Shown here piece by piece: positions 1 to 12,520 of a DNA stretch of 64,000 nucleotides; position 1 is the stretch's first letter; every line of letters starts with the position of its first letter. The stretch is from Stemphylium vesicarium (lineage: Eukaryota; Ascomycota; Dothideomycetes; Pleosporales; Pleosporaceae). Where the stretch lies: contig QXCR01000030.1 of assembly GCA_004380135.1 (NCBI GenBank), forward strand, positions 1 to 64,000. Direction: 5' to 3'. The notes under the pieces were generated by a model, which had not been told where the DNA came from, made no database searches, and worked only from the letters and a program-made list of their open reading frames with translations. The position numbers and the translations under genes were made by a program.

Positions 1-449
1 GGGGAGTTGGGGTTGGGGTTGGGGTTTCATGCTTGGAAAGGCGATGAGCAAAAGAGCAACACCACAACGAAGTTCAGAGAGACTTAATGCATGTAAAAAT
101 GCAGTATCAAAACAATGACAAATGTCGTGAGGGATAGAGAGAAGGTGAAAGGAGATTCCAGCGGGATTTCAACACCATTGCATGTCCTGCAGAACGCGCA
201 TGTAGGCGCCTGTCGAGACATAGGCACGCTGTCTACTGGTTTTGGGAAACGTGGGGCGAGCACGTTCCCGGACAATTACATGTATCATCCACTTTTATAT
301 TTTTGACCCAAGATATAGTCCTAAAAAAATACCACCATTATCACCTCCCATACTATACATGGTCACCTAAAACATACACATGCACCATGAATGCATCTTT
401 ATATAAGCATCATCAACATCATACGTTCCTAAATATCGTCATGCCGGGA
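1..449. other. Gene-free left edge with a G-quadruplex-like tract
   Basis: No coding region is supported here. The first 26 bases hold four runs of four G separated by 4, 2 and 2 bases, the pattern of an intramolecular G-quadruplex. The rest is ordinary sequence downstream of the ARMC8-type gene, whose stop codon is at 450-452, so it should contain that gene's 3' untranslated region. Confidence 0.5.
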
Positions 450-3400
450 TTAACCCCTGGAATCATGTCTCCAGCCCGGAAGTCCCCTCAATCTACTCTC
501 AAATCCAGCGAGACCCCCGCTAACACCGCCCTCTCCGCCACCAAAGCCACTGGGGCTAGCAAACGCACTGCGCCCATGACTGCTACCGCCGTTTAACAGT
601 TTCTCAAACTGTTCAATGCTGACAATAGCTCGCTGCTTGACGTCGAGATCCATGTCGCGACCCAATTGCTTCGCGCCTTCTTCAAAGCCTAGCTGGCGGA
701 GGCTGATTGCACGTTCGCGCGTGGCGGCTTCATCGGTGTGGTCTTCTACCCATACGAGATTGTGTAGCATCCATGCACATGCCACACGGACGTCACGGCG
801 GGGGTGTGCAAAGAGTGGAAGGACGTGTTGCATGAGTGTCGTTTGGGAGATGAGAAGAGATCGATGTTGAGGGCGGCCATTGGCCAGATGTACGAGGATG
901 AAAACGGTTGCCAGTATGAGTTCGGTGGCAGGATATGCGGCCCAATTTGGCTGACTGGCATTGTTGGCGGGCGAGGTGAAGGCGTTGCGCTGGCTATTGC
1001 TTGGCCAGTAACTCGGTGTGCCAGGACTAGCTTGTGTTTGTGAGGATGAAAATGAACTCTTCGGTCGAATCTTGGCGTCGAGTATCTCGAAGAACCGACT
1101 AGGTCCAAAAGTCTTGAGCAGGTGGTCGATCATCTCACCGGAGGCTTTGTCTTCAGACACAAAATTGCGAATGAAGTCAAGAGCTTGCTCCTGTATGCGG
1201 ATGTCATCACGCTCGCTATTCAGGCGGTGGTCTTGTTCGTCGTTCCTGATCTGCTGTAGCCGGTCTCGAATATTGGTGGCGCTTGTATATCGAGAGCCGG
1301 CACGCTGATGTCGACGCATAGACGGTATACTTTCAGTCATTGCATCATCGTCCTCCTCGGAAGAAGGCTCATCATCCACATCCATGTGGGGCTCATCGAC
1401 TGCGTTGAGGATGTCAACTTGCTCTCCTGCTGCATTTGGTGTGCCCATAGCAGGCTTAGATGGCTCGCCATTGAGCACCTGTACTAGCCATCCCACTCCA
1501 AGCTCCTCTAGACATTGTATCTTCATGGCATGAGGCAGTCCAAGGCACAGGTGCTTCAGAGCCCAGAGACTGCCAAAGCGGAGGTCGAAGTTGGCCGACC
1601 GACATTGCTCGCATAGTGTACCCAGCACGCCGGATTCAAGGATCTCCTGCTTATAGTTAGCGTTGAGAAAGCCAACGTGGAATTCGACTTACAGTCCGCA
1701 TAGGTGACACATCCAAAACCAGATTGGTGATGACTTCGGTAGCCGCAATTTGAACCTTGACATTTGGATGTGTCAAAAGCTCGAATATTGGCTGTGCGAC
1801 GCCATGATCAATGAGACTTGTCCTGAGGACGCTCACAGACCTAGATAACGAGCGTGTGACCTTGCATGCAGCGATTAGCACGGCGTCAGGATTACCATCC
1901 TTTGGCGGGGATGACGCCCCGTGCTCGCTGTTCTCATTGTACGGTACCAAAGCCTCTATTATATGTGTTGCCGCGCCCATCTCGATGACCATCTTTCTCA
2001 ACGAATCTTGGTCACCTGCCATCGCGGCCAATGCCAGAAGAACGCTCTCTCGGTATTTGAACGCGTGCAGCACGTCGGGGCTAAGCCCAGCTCGTCCGAG
2101 TGTCGATGAGGCGGGGTCAATCGTTGGATCTTTGACCTCGTGTGTTGCGGATTTCGGTTGCCAGAGCGGCTTCGATGCCGTCGCCGGTATGTCGAACGAC
2201 TTCTTCAGGATTTGTATCAGGGTAGGCAAGGTGCGAGTATGAACAGCCGCGGTCTGAAGCGACTTGTTTCCAGCAACAAGCTCCGCAAGAACCACAGGTG
2301 AGCGTTCCAGCACTAACCGGAGTTCGTCTCTGGCAGCCGGACTAAGTGAATTGGCTTTCTTCGCTTGCTCTGATATCGGACTTGAGTCCTCAATCATTTT
2401 CTCGACTAGTGGAATGATTAGGTACGAGAAGTGTCTTTCGCGTGTTGCTTTTGATGGGTCATTCAGAGGCCACCGCTCGCCAAACTTCTTGAGCAACGCT
2501 AATAACCAACAAGCAGACAGACGTTCCCTAGCTGCACCTCGTCGCGCCACGTACATTAGCCATATGAACAGGGGAGATTCGGACTCATCCGAGATGATGC
2601 TCCTGCTTGATGTTTGCTGCAGCGTCTCCATGCTTGGAAGCCGAGAATAGCTGTCTCCAGTAATAGAAGAGTAAGCACCAAGAGCGGGCCACTGCTTAAT
2701 GTACGGATCAGACTTGCTTGCCATGGTCTGCACTCGCGGTATCAACTTGTCCCACGAGGCCGCCTGGGAAGCGCTGCTCCCATCAAATCCTGCTGGTGTG
2801 CGCTCCTTTGGCCAACCAAAGAGCTGTTGTATTGACTGCGAATAGAGGAATCGCGCAGTGTAGAAATGTGAGTCCTTGATAATAGCCGAAATGGCCTCCA
2901 AGATATCTGATAAACAGGCACGAGGCAGCTGTTCGCGGCCAGACTGCTTCCCTTCTGTAGTAGGGATGCGATCGTCCATGGCCGCAATAGCAGCAAGTTT
3001 GTCGGCCAGCAGATCCAGTATCCCAGAATCCACAAGTATCCTCTTCTGGCTCTCTTCTTGGCACGTCTTCATGATCAAGCAAATAGCCGATCCTATTTGC
3101 TGATTGGCCTTCATTGTACCCGCTGACTGTGCCAATATCTCACCGAGACTCTCAACCGCCGGTCGCGTGTATATCAACTCGTTGACGGCGAAAGCGAGGG
3201 ACGATCTCGACGAGTCTGACATGTCGAGCCAGGGCTTTTCTTGGGTAACGGCATCGACAACCTGATTGAGCGTCTTGAGGGTCGTAGTGACAAGCTTTGA
3301 GGGTGTCTCGCTAGGTCGCAGTGCTTCGAGTAAGGGAGGAAGTACGTCGCCTGCCAGTAGGGGCGCGATGAACGCTGGTCCGCCTGTAGGTATCATATAT

Positions 3401-3770
3401 CAGTCAAGGCGGTCCCGTACAGCATCTTTGGCATTGCGCGCTCACCATTCGCGAGACTGCCGACGACGAGCGTGGCCTGAAACCGCAATTCGTCCTCGGT
3501 AGTCCACTCCTCGAGCCCACTCTGTGCCTCACTAAAGAGGCCTAAGCTACTCCCGTTTGTTACATTTCTCCTCCTCTTCCCGCCCTTTCTGGTTTCGGCG
3601 CGCAGTAGACCAGCGAGTGGTTTCACAACGCCATGTGTGACTGCCAGCTCTTTCCTCTGCTCATGCCCAACAATCTCGTTCTTCAGGTTTTGCAGCGCCG
3701 TGACCTGGGCCTCGGGTGTGCTGGGGTTGGAGAGCTCGTTGAGGGCCGAAGGGATTGTTGAGCGGCCCAT
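450..3770 (-). CDS. GID5: ARMC8/Vid28-like armadillo-repeat subunit of the GID/CTLH ubiquitin ligase
   Basis: This predicted 1070-residue armadillo-repeat protein resembles ARMC8 (yeast Vid28/Gid5). In yeast that protein is a scaffold of the GID E3 complex that marks gluconeogenic enzymes for degradation when glucose returns. Three exons join in frame: 3770-3446, 3383-1693 and 1646-450. The introns have GTGAGC/CTACAG and GTAAGT/AAGCAG ends. The N-terminus begins MGRSTIPSALNELSNPSTPE and leads into helical repeats, and armadillo-like blocks recur to near the C-terminus. An acidic linker containing DDEPSSEEDDDA interrupts the last third. The tail is glycine/serine rich. The ATG at 3770 is the first in frame with the family-like N-terminus. 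The assignment rests on family resemblance; the exact complex role is inferred. Confidence 0.85.
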
Positions 3771-4526
3771 GGCGTCGACGGGGAAAGCGAGCGGGTGATT
3801 GGTAACGGGAGGGTGCTACAATCGACTGGCTCCGATCAATGGTCGTCGTGCAGTCGCATACGAAGAGGCTCAGTCTTGGTCGCACGGGCGAGTGTCAATG
3901 ACTAGAGAGGCAACAATGGAGCCTTTACTAGGAAACGGCACTTTCAAGGCCGGAGGATGGCGGAGAAGAGAAGGCGCAATAGAGGGTTTTGTATCATTGC
4001 CTGCACGTCATCTAGGCGGCCAGCTTCTCGTGCTTCTCGGGTGCAATGAGAAGTTTGCAAAATCACTCAGGCTGCATTGCGCGGCGTTGCAGTACGTGGC
4101 TGTGGGCGAAGTTTGATTGACATGGAGATAACCGCGCTTCATTCGGGTCCGCGCAAACGTCAGAGCAGCCGCGATACGCCTTATCGCCACGTGACGGGCG
4201 CGTCGCTCATCTAATACATGTACATGTAATACATGGCCCTTTCTATCACTTTACAGAGCAAACGCGTGCAATCATATTCATTGACTCCGTCGTCCTTCCT
4301 AAGTGTATCGTTACAGTCATAATTGGCGGTCCATACCCACGTGCCCATCAGGTCTGCCGAAGCAGTCCCCGCCCCCTTCCTTTACCTAAGACAAAGGAAA
4401 CATGAATGCCAGCCCTAGGGGAGCACCGAAGCCAACCCCGAATCAGTCGTAAATGCATGCCAGAACACCAATGTTTAGAATTTCGAGGCCGTCCAATCGC
4501 CCTCCCTTTCCTCTCCCTCCCCGTTT
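3771..4526. other. Intergenic: GID5 promoter side and 3' flank of next gene
   Basis: No gene is supported. The part nearest 3771 is the upstream region of the GID5 gene. Around 4207-4236 there is a short palindrome-rich stretch built from repeated ACATGT/TACATG words. An open frame of 105 codons at 3799-4116 has no recognisable protein character. Confidence 0.4.
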
Positions 4527-7017
4527 CTAAAACTCATCAAGGATACCTATATCATCGGTATCGTTCTCTTTGACAATACCTCCCTCGGTGAGAATAACCA
4601 CCGAAACACAGGCTGCATAGGCCTCTCGGATGGCACAAGCCATGCAGGTCTCTTTGATGTTTGCTACAATAGCACTATGCCCATGATGCGCACACCAAGC
4701 TCTTGCAAAAACTTCATTGTCGCTAACACCGAGCGCCTCAATGGCCAACACGTTCGTAACTTGCTCGTGTGCGCTCTTCTGCTCGTTCATAAGTGCTAGG
4801 GCCTTCTTGCCAGGAGAAGATTTCGAAGAGGTAGGCCTCGGCGTGCGGCCAGATTGAAGACCCCAGTCTTGTATGTCTACGAGGCCTTCGTCAATCTTGA
4901 TTGCTTTATATGAGAAGTCATAGAATAGCACTAGTGCGGTCAGCTTCGATACCATCTACTCAAGATTGTCTGCTACGTACCGTGAGGACCTTGATGACAT
5001 GGGAAGGCATTAATGAAATTGACGTCGTAACGTAATTTCATCGGCCAACTCTCACCACCACATGCGAAAGAGATTGCCGCATCAAAAACCATTGGGGGGC
5101 CAGCAACATGTCTGTTGCCTTCCGGTCGTTCCTTGATAGGTATGAAGCGAAGCTTCTCCATCCGTATCAAGTCTGTGACATCTTCCGTATCTGGCATAGG
5201 TACTTCGTAGTCCTCGATTGGATAGCTGTCTTCTATCGTTCCCAAGGGGTTGGTGCGCACATCCATGGTTTCAACATCCATCGAGGCGAGCACGGGGTCC
5301 GGAGACTCGTGTTGTCTTACCTTGACACACTCTGTCCGCTTGAGATCTGGTGTGTAGATGCATGGCCCAACCCACCCAGCGATTTGCTTGACACCGCGCG
5401 CAGCTCCTAGAACCTTACCAACAATGCATTGAGATGACCAGTATGTATTCGCTCGATACTGAAAACCAGACGCTTGATGCATGTGTGTCAAGTATCTGAG
5501 CGCCTCGCCAGTATCCTGATCGCAATCAATCAAGCTGTTCATGATGAGCCATGGTAATGTTCGGCCCGGCAGAATAATACCCGAAAACCAAGACATGGCG
5601 TCCGCGGATCTGTCTTCGACCGCTTTTTCGTTCGGGTCGCGTTCTTCCAAGATGTATTCAATCTCTTCCATATTTGGCCATTTTAGCGTCGACGCGAATA
5701 TTCTCAAAGCTTCTATTTGCCTGTTCTTGCTCTTCAGGTCAAAGCTAAACGTGCTTTGAGTAGAGGAAGTCCGTGTCTTCGTTATTTCCATATTCTCAAG
5801 CCACCGCTGGGCGACGGCAAGGTCCCATGTGATGATGGCTGGTAGCTGCGTGATAAGCTTTCGCTTGGACTTGTCCGTGTGATGCTTGGAATGAATGCGG
5901 AGGTAAAGCTCCACAGACAGCAGCAACTGATGGAAAAAATCTTGCTTCTTACGCGGATCGGGCGCGTCAAAGAATTTGGCTACAACCTGGTTTTTGGGAT
6001 GTGAGAAGTCTATCCACTGCGGATTGCTTAAAACGGTGATAAGGTCTGTGATCTGCTGGTCGATCCGGATATGGCGGCGCTCTTCATCAAACCGTTCTGG
6101 GTCTTCGATGAGCGTGTTGTACAGGTAGCGATATAATTCCTCGGGGTCCTATCGAACCAAATGTTAGGGAGATGTACCATAAAGCACTTGGCGCACAGCT
6201 ATTGACTAACATCTTCATTAAGTCCACTCTCCAGCTTCTGTAGCCTGTCCAGGATTTGTAAGAGCTTGATCTTTCGGGGTTGTACTTCGCCGGCGAACTT
6301 CATGGGAGCGTGACTTGTTCCAGACCTGCTAACCCAATAATTGAGAGTTGTAGTTCCTGCACTTTTCCCGAACGCGTAGGCCATGCAAGGATACTCGTGA
6401 GACAACCATGGGAATTGGCTATCGTATCTGCCTGTCATGTTCAGTGAAATATCCCGGTATGCTTGCTGCTGGAAAGGTGCGCGATCTGTCCGACTCTGGT
6501 GCTCAGCCTCCAGAACGGCATAGAAGCGGTTGTACCCTTCTGGTGCATTTGGTATCGCATCCCGATACCCCTTGAACGTAGACGCTCCGGCACAAATGAG
6601 ATCTTCGGCTTGCGCTGGCTCCAGCTCTCCTTCAGACCTGTATCCTTTCGGCGGCCATCGTCTCGACTTGCGAAAGTCTTCGAGGGGTGTGGGGTGGGAA
6701 TAGGAGCCGGAGCGGCGAGACGGGGAGAACTTCTGGTAGGGAACCATGTGGGCTTCTCCTGCGCTAGACGAAGGCCGTACAGGATTCGGCTGCGAGCCAT
6801 GCCTGGAGATGCGCGTGCGGGAGACTACAGGGCTTGTTCGCGTTCTGGAGCCTTTGCCAAGCTGTAACTGCTGGAAGTCGTCGTGGAGCTGCGGGAAAGG
6901 TTCGGGGAAGGCATACGGCAGGGCGCAAGAGACTGAGGGCGGCTCTGGACGTCGCCCGCCCCATTGGCTATCATACTGGTGACTGCTAACATCCCAACGG
7001 GAGTATTCAGAGTTCAT
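4527..7017 (-). CDS. Conserved-looking fungal protein of unknown function, 792 residues
   Basis: I do not recognise a named family. Three exons join in frame: 7017-6211, 6148-4981 and 4930-4527. The introns are 62 and 50 nt, and the second has a GCTGAC branch point. Residues 1 to about 210 are low-complexity, rich in Ser/Pro/Arg and probably disordered. The middle part is a globular, mostly helical region; it includes NPQWIDFSHPKNQVVAKFF and a segment of regular charged helices. The C-terminal part carries several cysteines (for example KETCMACAIREAYAAC) and ends in an acidic tail. There is no signal peptide or clear membrane segment. Exon joining with consistent frame and sober composition makes it a real gene. 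Its role is open. Confidence 0.8.
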
Positions 7018-8343
7018 CTCTTACGCATAGCACTCTGCTGAGAAGACTACTTGGAACTCTGTTGTAAGTCAGTGGGTTGTCAGATACTAGATAGTCTAGG
7101 CGCATGTCATGAGGCTGTTGGCAAGCCGCCAGGACGCACAAGGGTTGCTTTTGGCAATACCGGGAGGTGAAAGTGTAGCAAGCGAGGAACATGGCGAGCG
7201 TTGAGTGGTGGCGCGCTCCCCAGACAATCACCAACTCACCCTCATAGTACTAAAGTCGGGCTTCTCATGCAGCTTCTAGGGCAAGACGCGTCTGTCGCGG
7301 GTTGTAATGGAGATCACGTCTCGTTCGCGGAGGTCTCGAGGCAAGTGCAGGCACACGACCTCTCAAGTGCGGTTTCGTGACAGAAGACGCGTGGAGAGTG
7401 TAGTGGGGGTGGGGAATAGAGGAGAGACGGTTTCAGGTCAAGCTCAGATGTTGGGTCAGGGTCGCTAAGCCGATGTCGTTGACGGAGGTCGCGCATATCG
7501 TTCTTCGACCCTTCCCTGTGTCTTGACATTTCTAAACATCTCCGCCGTCGCAGCGGGGACGTTCGATAGCATGGAGAGACGGCCATGGACGGTGGAGTGC
7601 TAGCCTCACTATTTCGGAAGCAGAGCGGTCTATCGACTAGGGTACGCTTGCGGAATCATCTTACTCGTCCACGTTACTCACGGGATGCCCTTAGCGGCTC
7701 CCCTCGCTAAGAGCCCTACACACGACAATAGCAGTTCTATTCAAGGGGGGTTTTATTCCACTACTGATGCTATCTAACCAATAGAATCGCTATTCAATTC
7801 TATAGCGCGTGGCGTGCATTCATGCCATCATAGATACCATAGGCCAACAGGTCCCTGCCGGACCAGCGATCCTGCAAATGCAAGACTTTACCAATCTTCA
7901 GGGCCCGAGTCCACCGGAGGAATACCGAGGACTGTTAGCAGCAATTGTAGGTATGCTGCAAAGGAGGAATCTGACGGGAACATACAAAGGCCGTCTGTCA
8001 TCATTCGTGCCGTCAACGTGAGCCCGCGACTGGTGCGGCCCTGTACCCCTGCTGCTTCATAGGGTTGCTCGTTGGCCGACACGCTCTGTCAGTTGTCTTA
8101 CTGCCGAGTCATGTCGCCAGCTCATCGCCCTACCAGTCCATCTTTCAGACTCCCATACAGAAGCGACCACGACGTGGTTGGAGTCGCGAACAGATAAGGT
8201 AGCCCGTGAATGCGAGGGCACCAATTCGCGATAGTGATAAGAGTGTCAAGACAACAGCACGTGTTCCTAGACAGCATGCGGATGGCTTCGTAGCGGAACT
8301 ACGGATCGTGGGACATGTCCCCTGGCAGTCGTGCGCACAATCA
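7018..8343. other. Intergenic: promoter of the unknown 792-residue gene
   Basis: Nothing coding is supported. A short inverted repeat, ATAGAAT with a 9-base spacer to ATTCTAT, lies at 7781-7803. An open frame of 70 codons at 7809 shows no protein-like features. The region is the 5' flank of the gene starting at 7017 and the 3' flank of the cyclin gene. Confidence 0.4.
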
Positions 8344-9679
8344 TTATACGCCTGATTCGTTTGTGTGAATTCCGGTCGCTGACCCATTAGGCGCGGCAGG
8401 CGTCTGGTTTGAGATGCTGGCTGTTGGTCCCGCCTCGGGCTCCTTCTCTATCACGTATCCAGTCCCTCGATCGACTAGGCCTTTGTAGTAATCTACGAGT
8501 ACTTCGGGTTTTGGCACTATCCGCCATTCTAGCTTCCTCAAGAATTCGAGTTCCAGCAGCGCCAGTTCACGGACGCTGACACCACCCACTCTCGCATACA
8601 GGCTATTGGTCCAAAAGCTATCACTGAGGCCTTTGGCCGCCACCGTTGCAGCCGTTATGAGAAAGCGGTGCACAGTCAGGCTGCTGATTGTGAAGGCGGG
8701 GTACATGGCGCATAGCTTGTCGACGTAGAAGACCATGGAGAGGAGGATGGGCGGAGAGAGAGTGGCGTGCACGATGAGGCGGGAGAGGTAGTCGCGGACA
8801 GAGATGCCAGGCGGGGCTCTATAAAGCGGGATGGTCAGTAAGTGCTCGGGCAATTTGACCTAGACAGCAACACACACACCTTGAATGAAATCTAGTAAGA
8901 GTACCGTCCCGCAGCGGATAGCCATCGTTCAGGCGGACCAGCTCCATGAGCATGTCGGAGATGAGCACGCCAAGGTCCTTTACGTCGCACGTCTCGTATT
9001 GGAGAGGCATGATTTTGACGTTTGGTTCCTGCGGCCGGGCTCTCTTAGCAGGCGAGGCTGGCAGGACGATGCTGGCGTCTGTAGGGATCGAGTCTGATTC
9101 TACCGCGGGGCGCATACCCTCCCGCGACGCCGGTCGGACCTGGGACACTACATTCTGTGCGGGCGCAGCAGGTTGCGGAGGGACCCGCAATTGGGGCTCT
9201 GGGGGCTCCGTGACGGCAGGCGCAGCGGAGGGAGTCCCCCGCGGTGTCGGCGCGATTGCAGGTGCGCTCAGGGGATCCTCGGCCGTCGTATGTGCGGCGC
9301 TGTCGAGGTGGTCGCTGACGGCTGTCCCTGTGGTGGTGGTGGTGGTGGTGGCGCGGCTGTCTGCGGCGGCGGGCTGGGAGCGGTAGGTGGGGGGAAACCC
9401 AGGTGGTGTATATTGGGTACCGTGGTCGACGTAACTCCTCTTGCGGCCCTGGGGCGAGGGCACGAACGATGGCACTGGGGATGGCGCCGAGACGGCTGGC
9501 TTTGGAGTAGGCGGCGCGTCAAATCGCCGTGCAGCTGCCGTGGTCACGGCAAAGCGGGGCGAGGGAGCGCTGGAGGATGCCGACGTGCGTCTCGAGGCAT
9601 GGTACGGGCGGTGGCTGGGTGTGTGGAAGGTCGTGTTCGGCGAGGGAGGTTGCGATATGGTGGGCGAGGATGTGATCAT
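8344..9679 (-). CDS. pho80: Pho80/preg-type cyclin (regulator of a Pho85-like CDK)
   Basis: Two exons (9679-8880 and 8818-8344) give a 424-residue protein. Residues 1 to about 225 are Pro/Ser/Thr/Ala rich and disordered, including a run of threonines encoded by an ACC repeat. The cyclin box follows. It opens with DVKDLGVLISDMLMELVRLN, then LTRFHSRAPPGISVRDYL across the splice site, and ends with LELEFLRKLEWRIVPKPE. This order is typical of Pho80/Pcl cyclins such as Neurospora preg, which with a Pho85-type kinase represses the phosphate-starvation regulator. The 61-nt intron is placed so that the conserved FHSRAPPG junction is intact. Other Pcl-family cyclins are possible, so phosphate control is an inference. 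Confidence 0.85.
9330..9351. repeat. GGT trinucleotide repeat in the cyclin gene
   Basis: About seven GGT units on the plus strand, read as ACC (threonine) codons in the cyclin gene on the minus strand. The repeat lies in the disordered N-terminal part, where length variation should be tolerated. Confidence 0.85.
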
Positions 9680-11223
9680 GTCGAGTGCCGGTAGCGGTTC
9701 CTAGGGTGGAGGTAGATGACAGGATCGGGAAACCGCAGTGCGCATCATAGTCAAGCCCTGGACAGCTTCACGGTATTTTTGGCAGAAACGTGGAGAAGAA
9801 GGGAACCATCCAAGGCCGGCGCGGAAGAGGCTTCATCTGGCGTGCGTCGAGGGCAGCGATGCCGCTCTTCCTTGTGACTTAGCCTTGGCTGGCCTCCAGA
9901 CGATAGCAGCGCCGCCCACACCACGTGTGACGTCTGGGGACTACAGTAGGCTGCCCGAACCTGGGCAGACTCGCTGCGGCCGTCGCTTGACAAACCGAAT
10001 CCGGCTCGGTGGCTCTGAGCTGCCTCTCCTGCAAAAGAATGAGTAATTCTCACCGCACTTCTTGCACGCCTCCCTTCGTGCCCAGCACCGCCTGCCCTGC
10101 CACGGCCCAATGACACGGCCCTAAGCCCTACACATGGAGGGAAGATCTCCAGGCCAAAATTTCCAGAAGATGACGACCCATCGTTAGCTTCCGCTCCCAC
10201 TAGCTCGCATAGTGGGCTGGAGAATTTGCTTCGTGCGAAACTGTTGCACCGGCGTCGGACAAGACGACCTCCGCCGACAGCGTCGTGAATGCTTCTGCTC
10301 TGGTCCGTGGTCATATGCTACTATTTTGCGATGCAGCCTCTTGGATACGTCCTCGCACCGCATCACATTTTGGCACATCGCACCTTTGGAAATCCAAATT
10401 GTCCAAAGTTGCAGAGACACATCTACCATGAGTGGGCTGAGCACGACTCACTCGGCGCAACCTCACACTGACGACGTTCAGCCTCATATTAGCTAATCCG
10501 CGGCACTGTCGTTATCTGCCTACGATACAATCCCAGTACCGATAATGACGCTAACCCGCGAGTAGCCGGGGGCACGTTTGGCAATGCCACAACATCACTC
10601 GACAGAACTTGAACACCGGACGCATACGGTGCTACCGAACAAGGCCCGACGCAATCTGTGGTACTCGTGGCAATGCAAACATGTCTTTTGGTTCACTGCG
10701 TCGAGACCGGTCGGTCTGCTTGCCGGATGTTCCGTGGCAGTGCCCGGGCAAAGAATCCTGTGGGCGGCGGGGTGCTAGCTCTAGTCCATCCCAAACGCGG
10801 TCAGCTTTTAGGACTAGTGCAGCGTCTGCTCTTCTCTACACAACCTTGGAATAGTCTCTGGCAAGCTATGATCAGCAATCACCCCGAGATCCTCTGCTGC
10901 TCTTTTTTTCTCACCCGCAATATAACAGGACTTTTGCGGGTAGGAGCAACGTCATGATACTACCAACTAGTAACGTAATCAATGCCCGAATGCCCAGGCA
11001 GACATGCCACGACTCATCCACCTGGGCTCGCTACATCAGCACTGGCCCACAGTATCTCAACGATCGTCGCAAAAGGCGACCTGCAAGCAAATCCTGAGAA
11101 AAGGGTACATATGTATTGCTACATGATCAGCTGACACTAGCTGCTTATCATCCATTCCCAAACCATGGTATCTAACAAAGACGCGTACTAAAAACGAAAA
11201 CCTCCGCAATATCCCAAGTTCAC
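9680..11223. other. Intergenic between cyclin and cupredoxin genes
   Basis: No gene is supported. The part next to 9680 is the cyclin promoter. Several open frames of 60-190 codons are present on both strands, but they overlap each other and show no domain, signal peptide or splice-supported extension. Confidence 0.4.
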
Positions 11224-12520
11224 TCATTTCTCCCCCTTATTACGGCCAGGAGCCTCCAGCTCGGCCGAGAAAGATTGTTGCTCAAGTGGCGGACTGTGAA
11301 GCTCTGCTACATGAGGCTGAGTATGCATATGTGCATACTTTAGCTGTTCGATCCTGGACAAATACAGTCAATACAATTCTCGACTCCCAAGCCCGATAAA
11401 TAACTTACTGTTGCTGGCTCATTCCGCTGACGCTACTCATCATGCTTAAATGGCCCTGTTGAGTCGTTGGACTAGTCCACCCATTCGGATGCTGCTCCCC
11501 AAGAGGCGGCGAACCATATCCGTAGTCGGCGTGATGGCCTGGCGGTGGCGTGGCATATCCAGGAGTGGATGCTTGGAAGCCAGGCGACGCAAGTCCTCCC
11601 TGACCATAACTCGATCCACCGCCGTATTGTTGGCTCATGTGCGGTTCGGGGTTGTTCGCAGCATCTTGTCGCTTAATCGTTTCCTTGAGGGTCTTGGAGC
11701 GGCCTACAAAAAAGAAAAGGGCGGCACAGATAGCTAAGAAAGCGACGCCGCCGACGACTATGCCCGCTATGGCACCTGTAGAAAGCGAGTGGTTTCCGTC
11801 GTCACCACCGCTCTCTGCAGGTGCTCCAGTAGATGTAGGCGCGCTTGAGAGTGTCGATGATGCCTCAGCGGGTATTGTCTCACCAGGCGCCACTTGAAAG
11901 TCTGCTACGGCAGCAGCGTGTACCTGTGAAGCGAGAGTTTGCGTAGAATTCGGGTTGATGGCGCCGACCATATGCTTGTCCGTACATGACTTTGGTGCCG
12001 CGCAATAGAAGAAGATGGGTTCTGTAGAGTTGATCGTAATGTTGAAGTAGGTAATCTACATGGTCGTCAGTATATCCCGGTCACCTTGACAGGTACGAGA
12101 GAAACAAACCTGACTCGTGTCTTTGACCCATTGCGTCTCAGACCAAAAGCCAACCTTATCTTTCCCTGTGTATTCGTAAGGCACGCATGCTGAATTGTAT
12201 TCCGCTCTCGCAACAGAGTGGTCTGGTGGATAGAACTCCCAGCTCACAATGTCACCGACTGATACATTGTGAATCTCCTGTGGAGTAAATTTGAATCCCC
12301 CCGCCCCGGCCTTTATGAGGTGAACTTTTGGTTCGCTTGACGACGTAGGCGTTGATGATGCGATCGATCCGGAGGCAGTTTGGGTCGATGAATCCGTTGT
12401 GACGGCGGGGCTGACTTCTGATGTGACCGAGGCAACTACAGAGTCGATTTGTGCCAGAACCGGAGTGGAAAGAAAACGAACTGCGGCAATCCCCAGCCCA
12501 GCGGTCCAAGTGGGCTTCAT
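11224..12520 (-). CDS. Extracellular serine-rich cupredoxin-like protein with one membrane anchor
   Basis: A 395-residue secreted or membrane-anchored protein of the fungal extracellular serine-rich/cupredoxin group. Exons are 12520-12110, 12055-11409 and 11353-11224. An N-terminal signal-like helix (MKPTWTAGLGIAAVRFLSTP) is followed by Ser/Thr-rich sequence. The cupredoxin domain starts at KVHLIKAGAGGFKF, includes DHSVARAEY, and carries the Cys, His and Met expected of a blue-copper site in FFYCAAPKSCTDKHMVGAIN. A second Ser/Thr stalk leads to a transmembrane helix (TGAIAGIVVGGVAFLAICAA) and a Gly/Pro/Tyr/Gln-rich cytosolic tail. A GTAAGT donor at 11408 and TTTGTCCAG acceptor add a final exon of 43 codons; without it the protein would stop at 11405. 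Copper binding is inferred. Confidence 0.82.

Noticed and set aside
1..26. Possible telomere end
   Set aside because: Only three TTGGGG units, followed at once by ordinary sequence and genes; typical filamentous fungal telomeres use TTAGGG.
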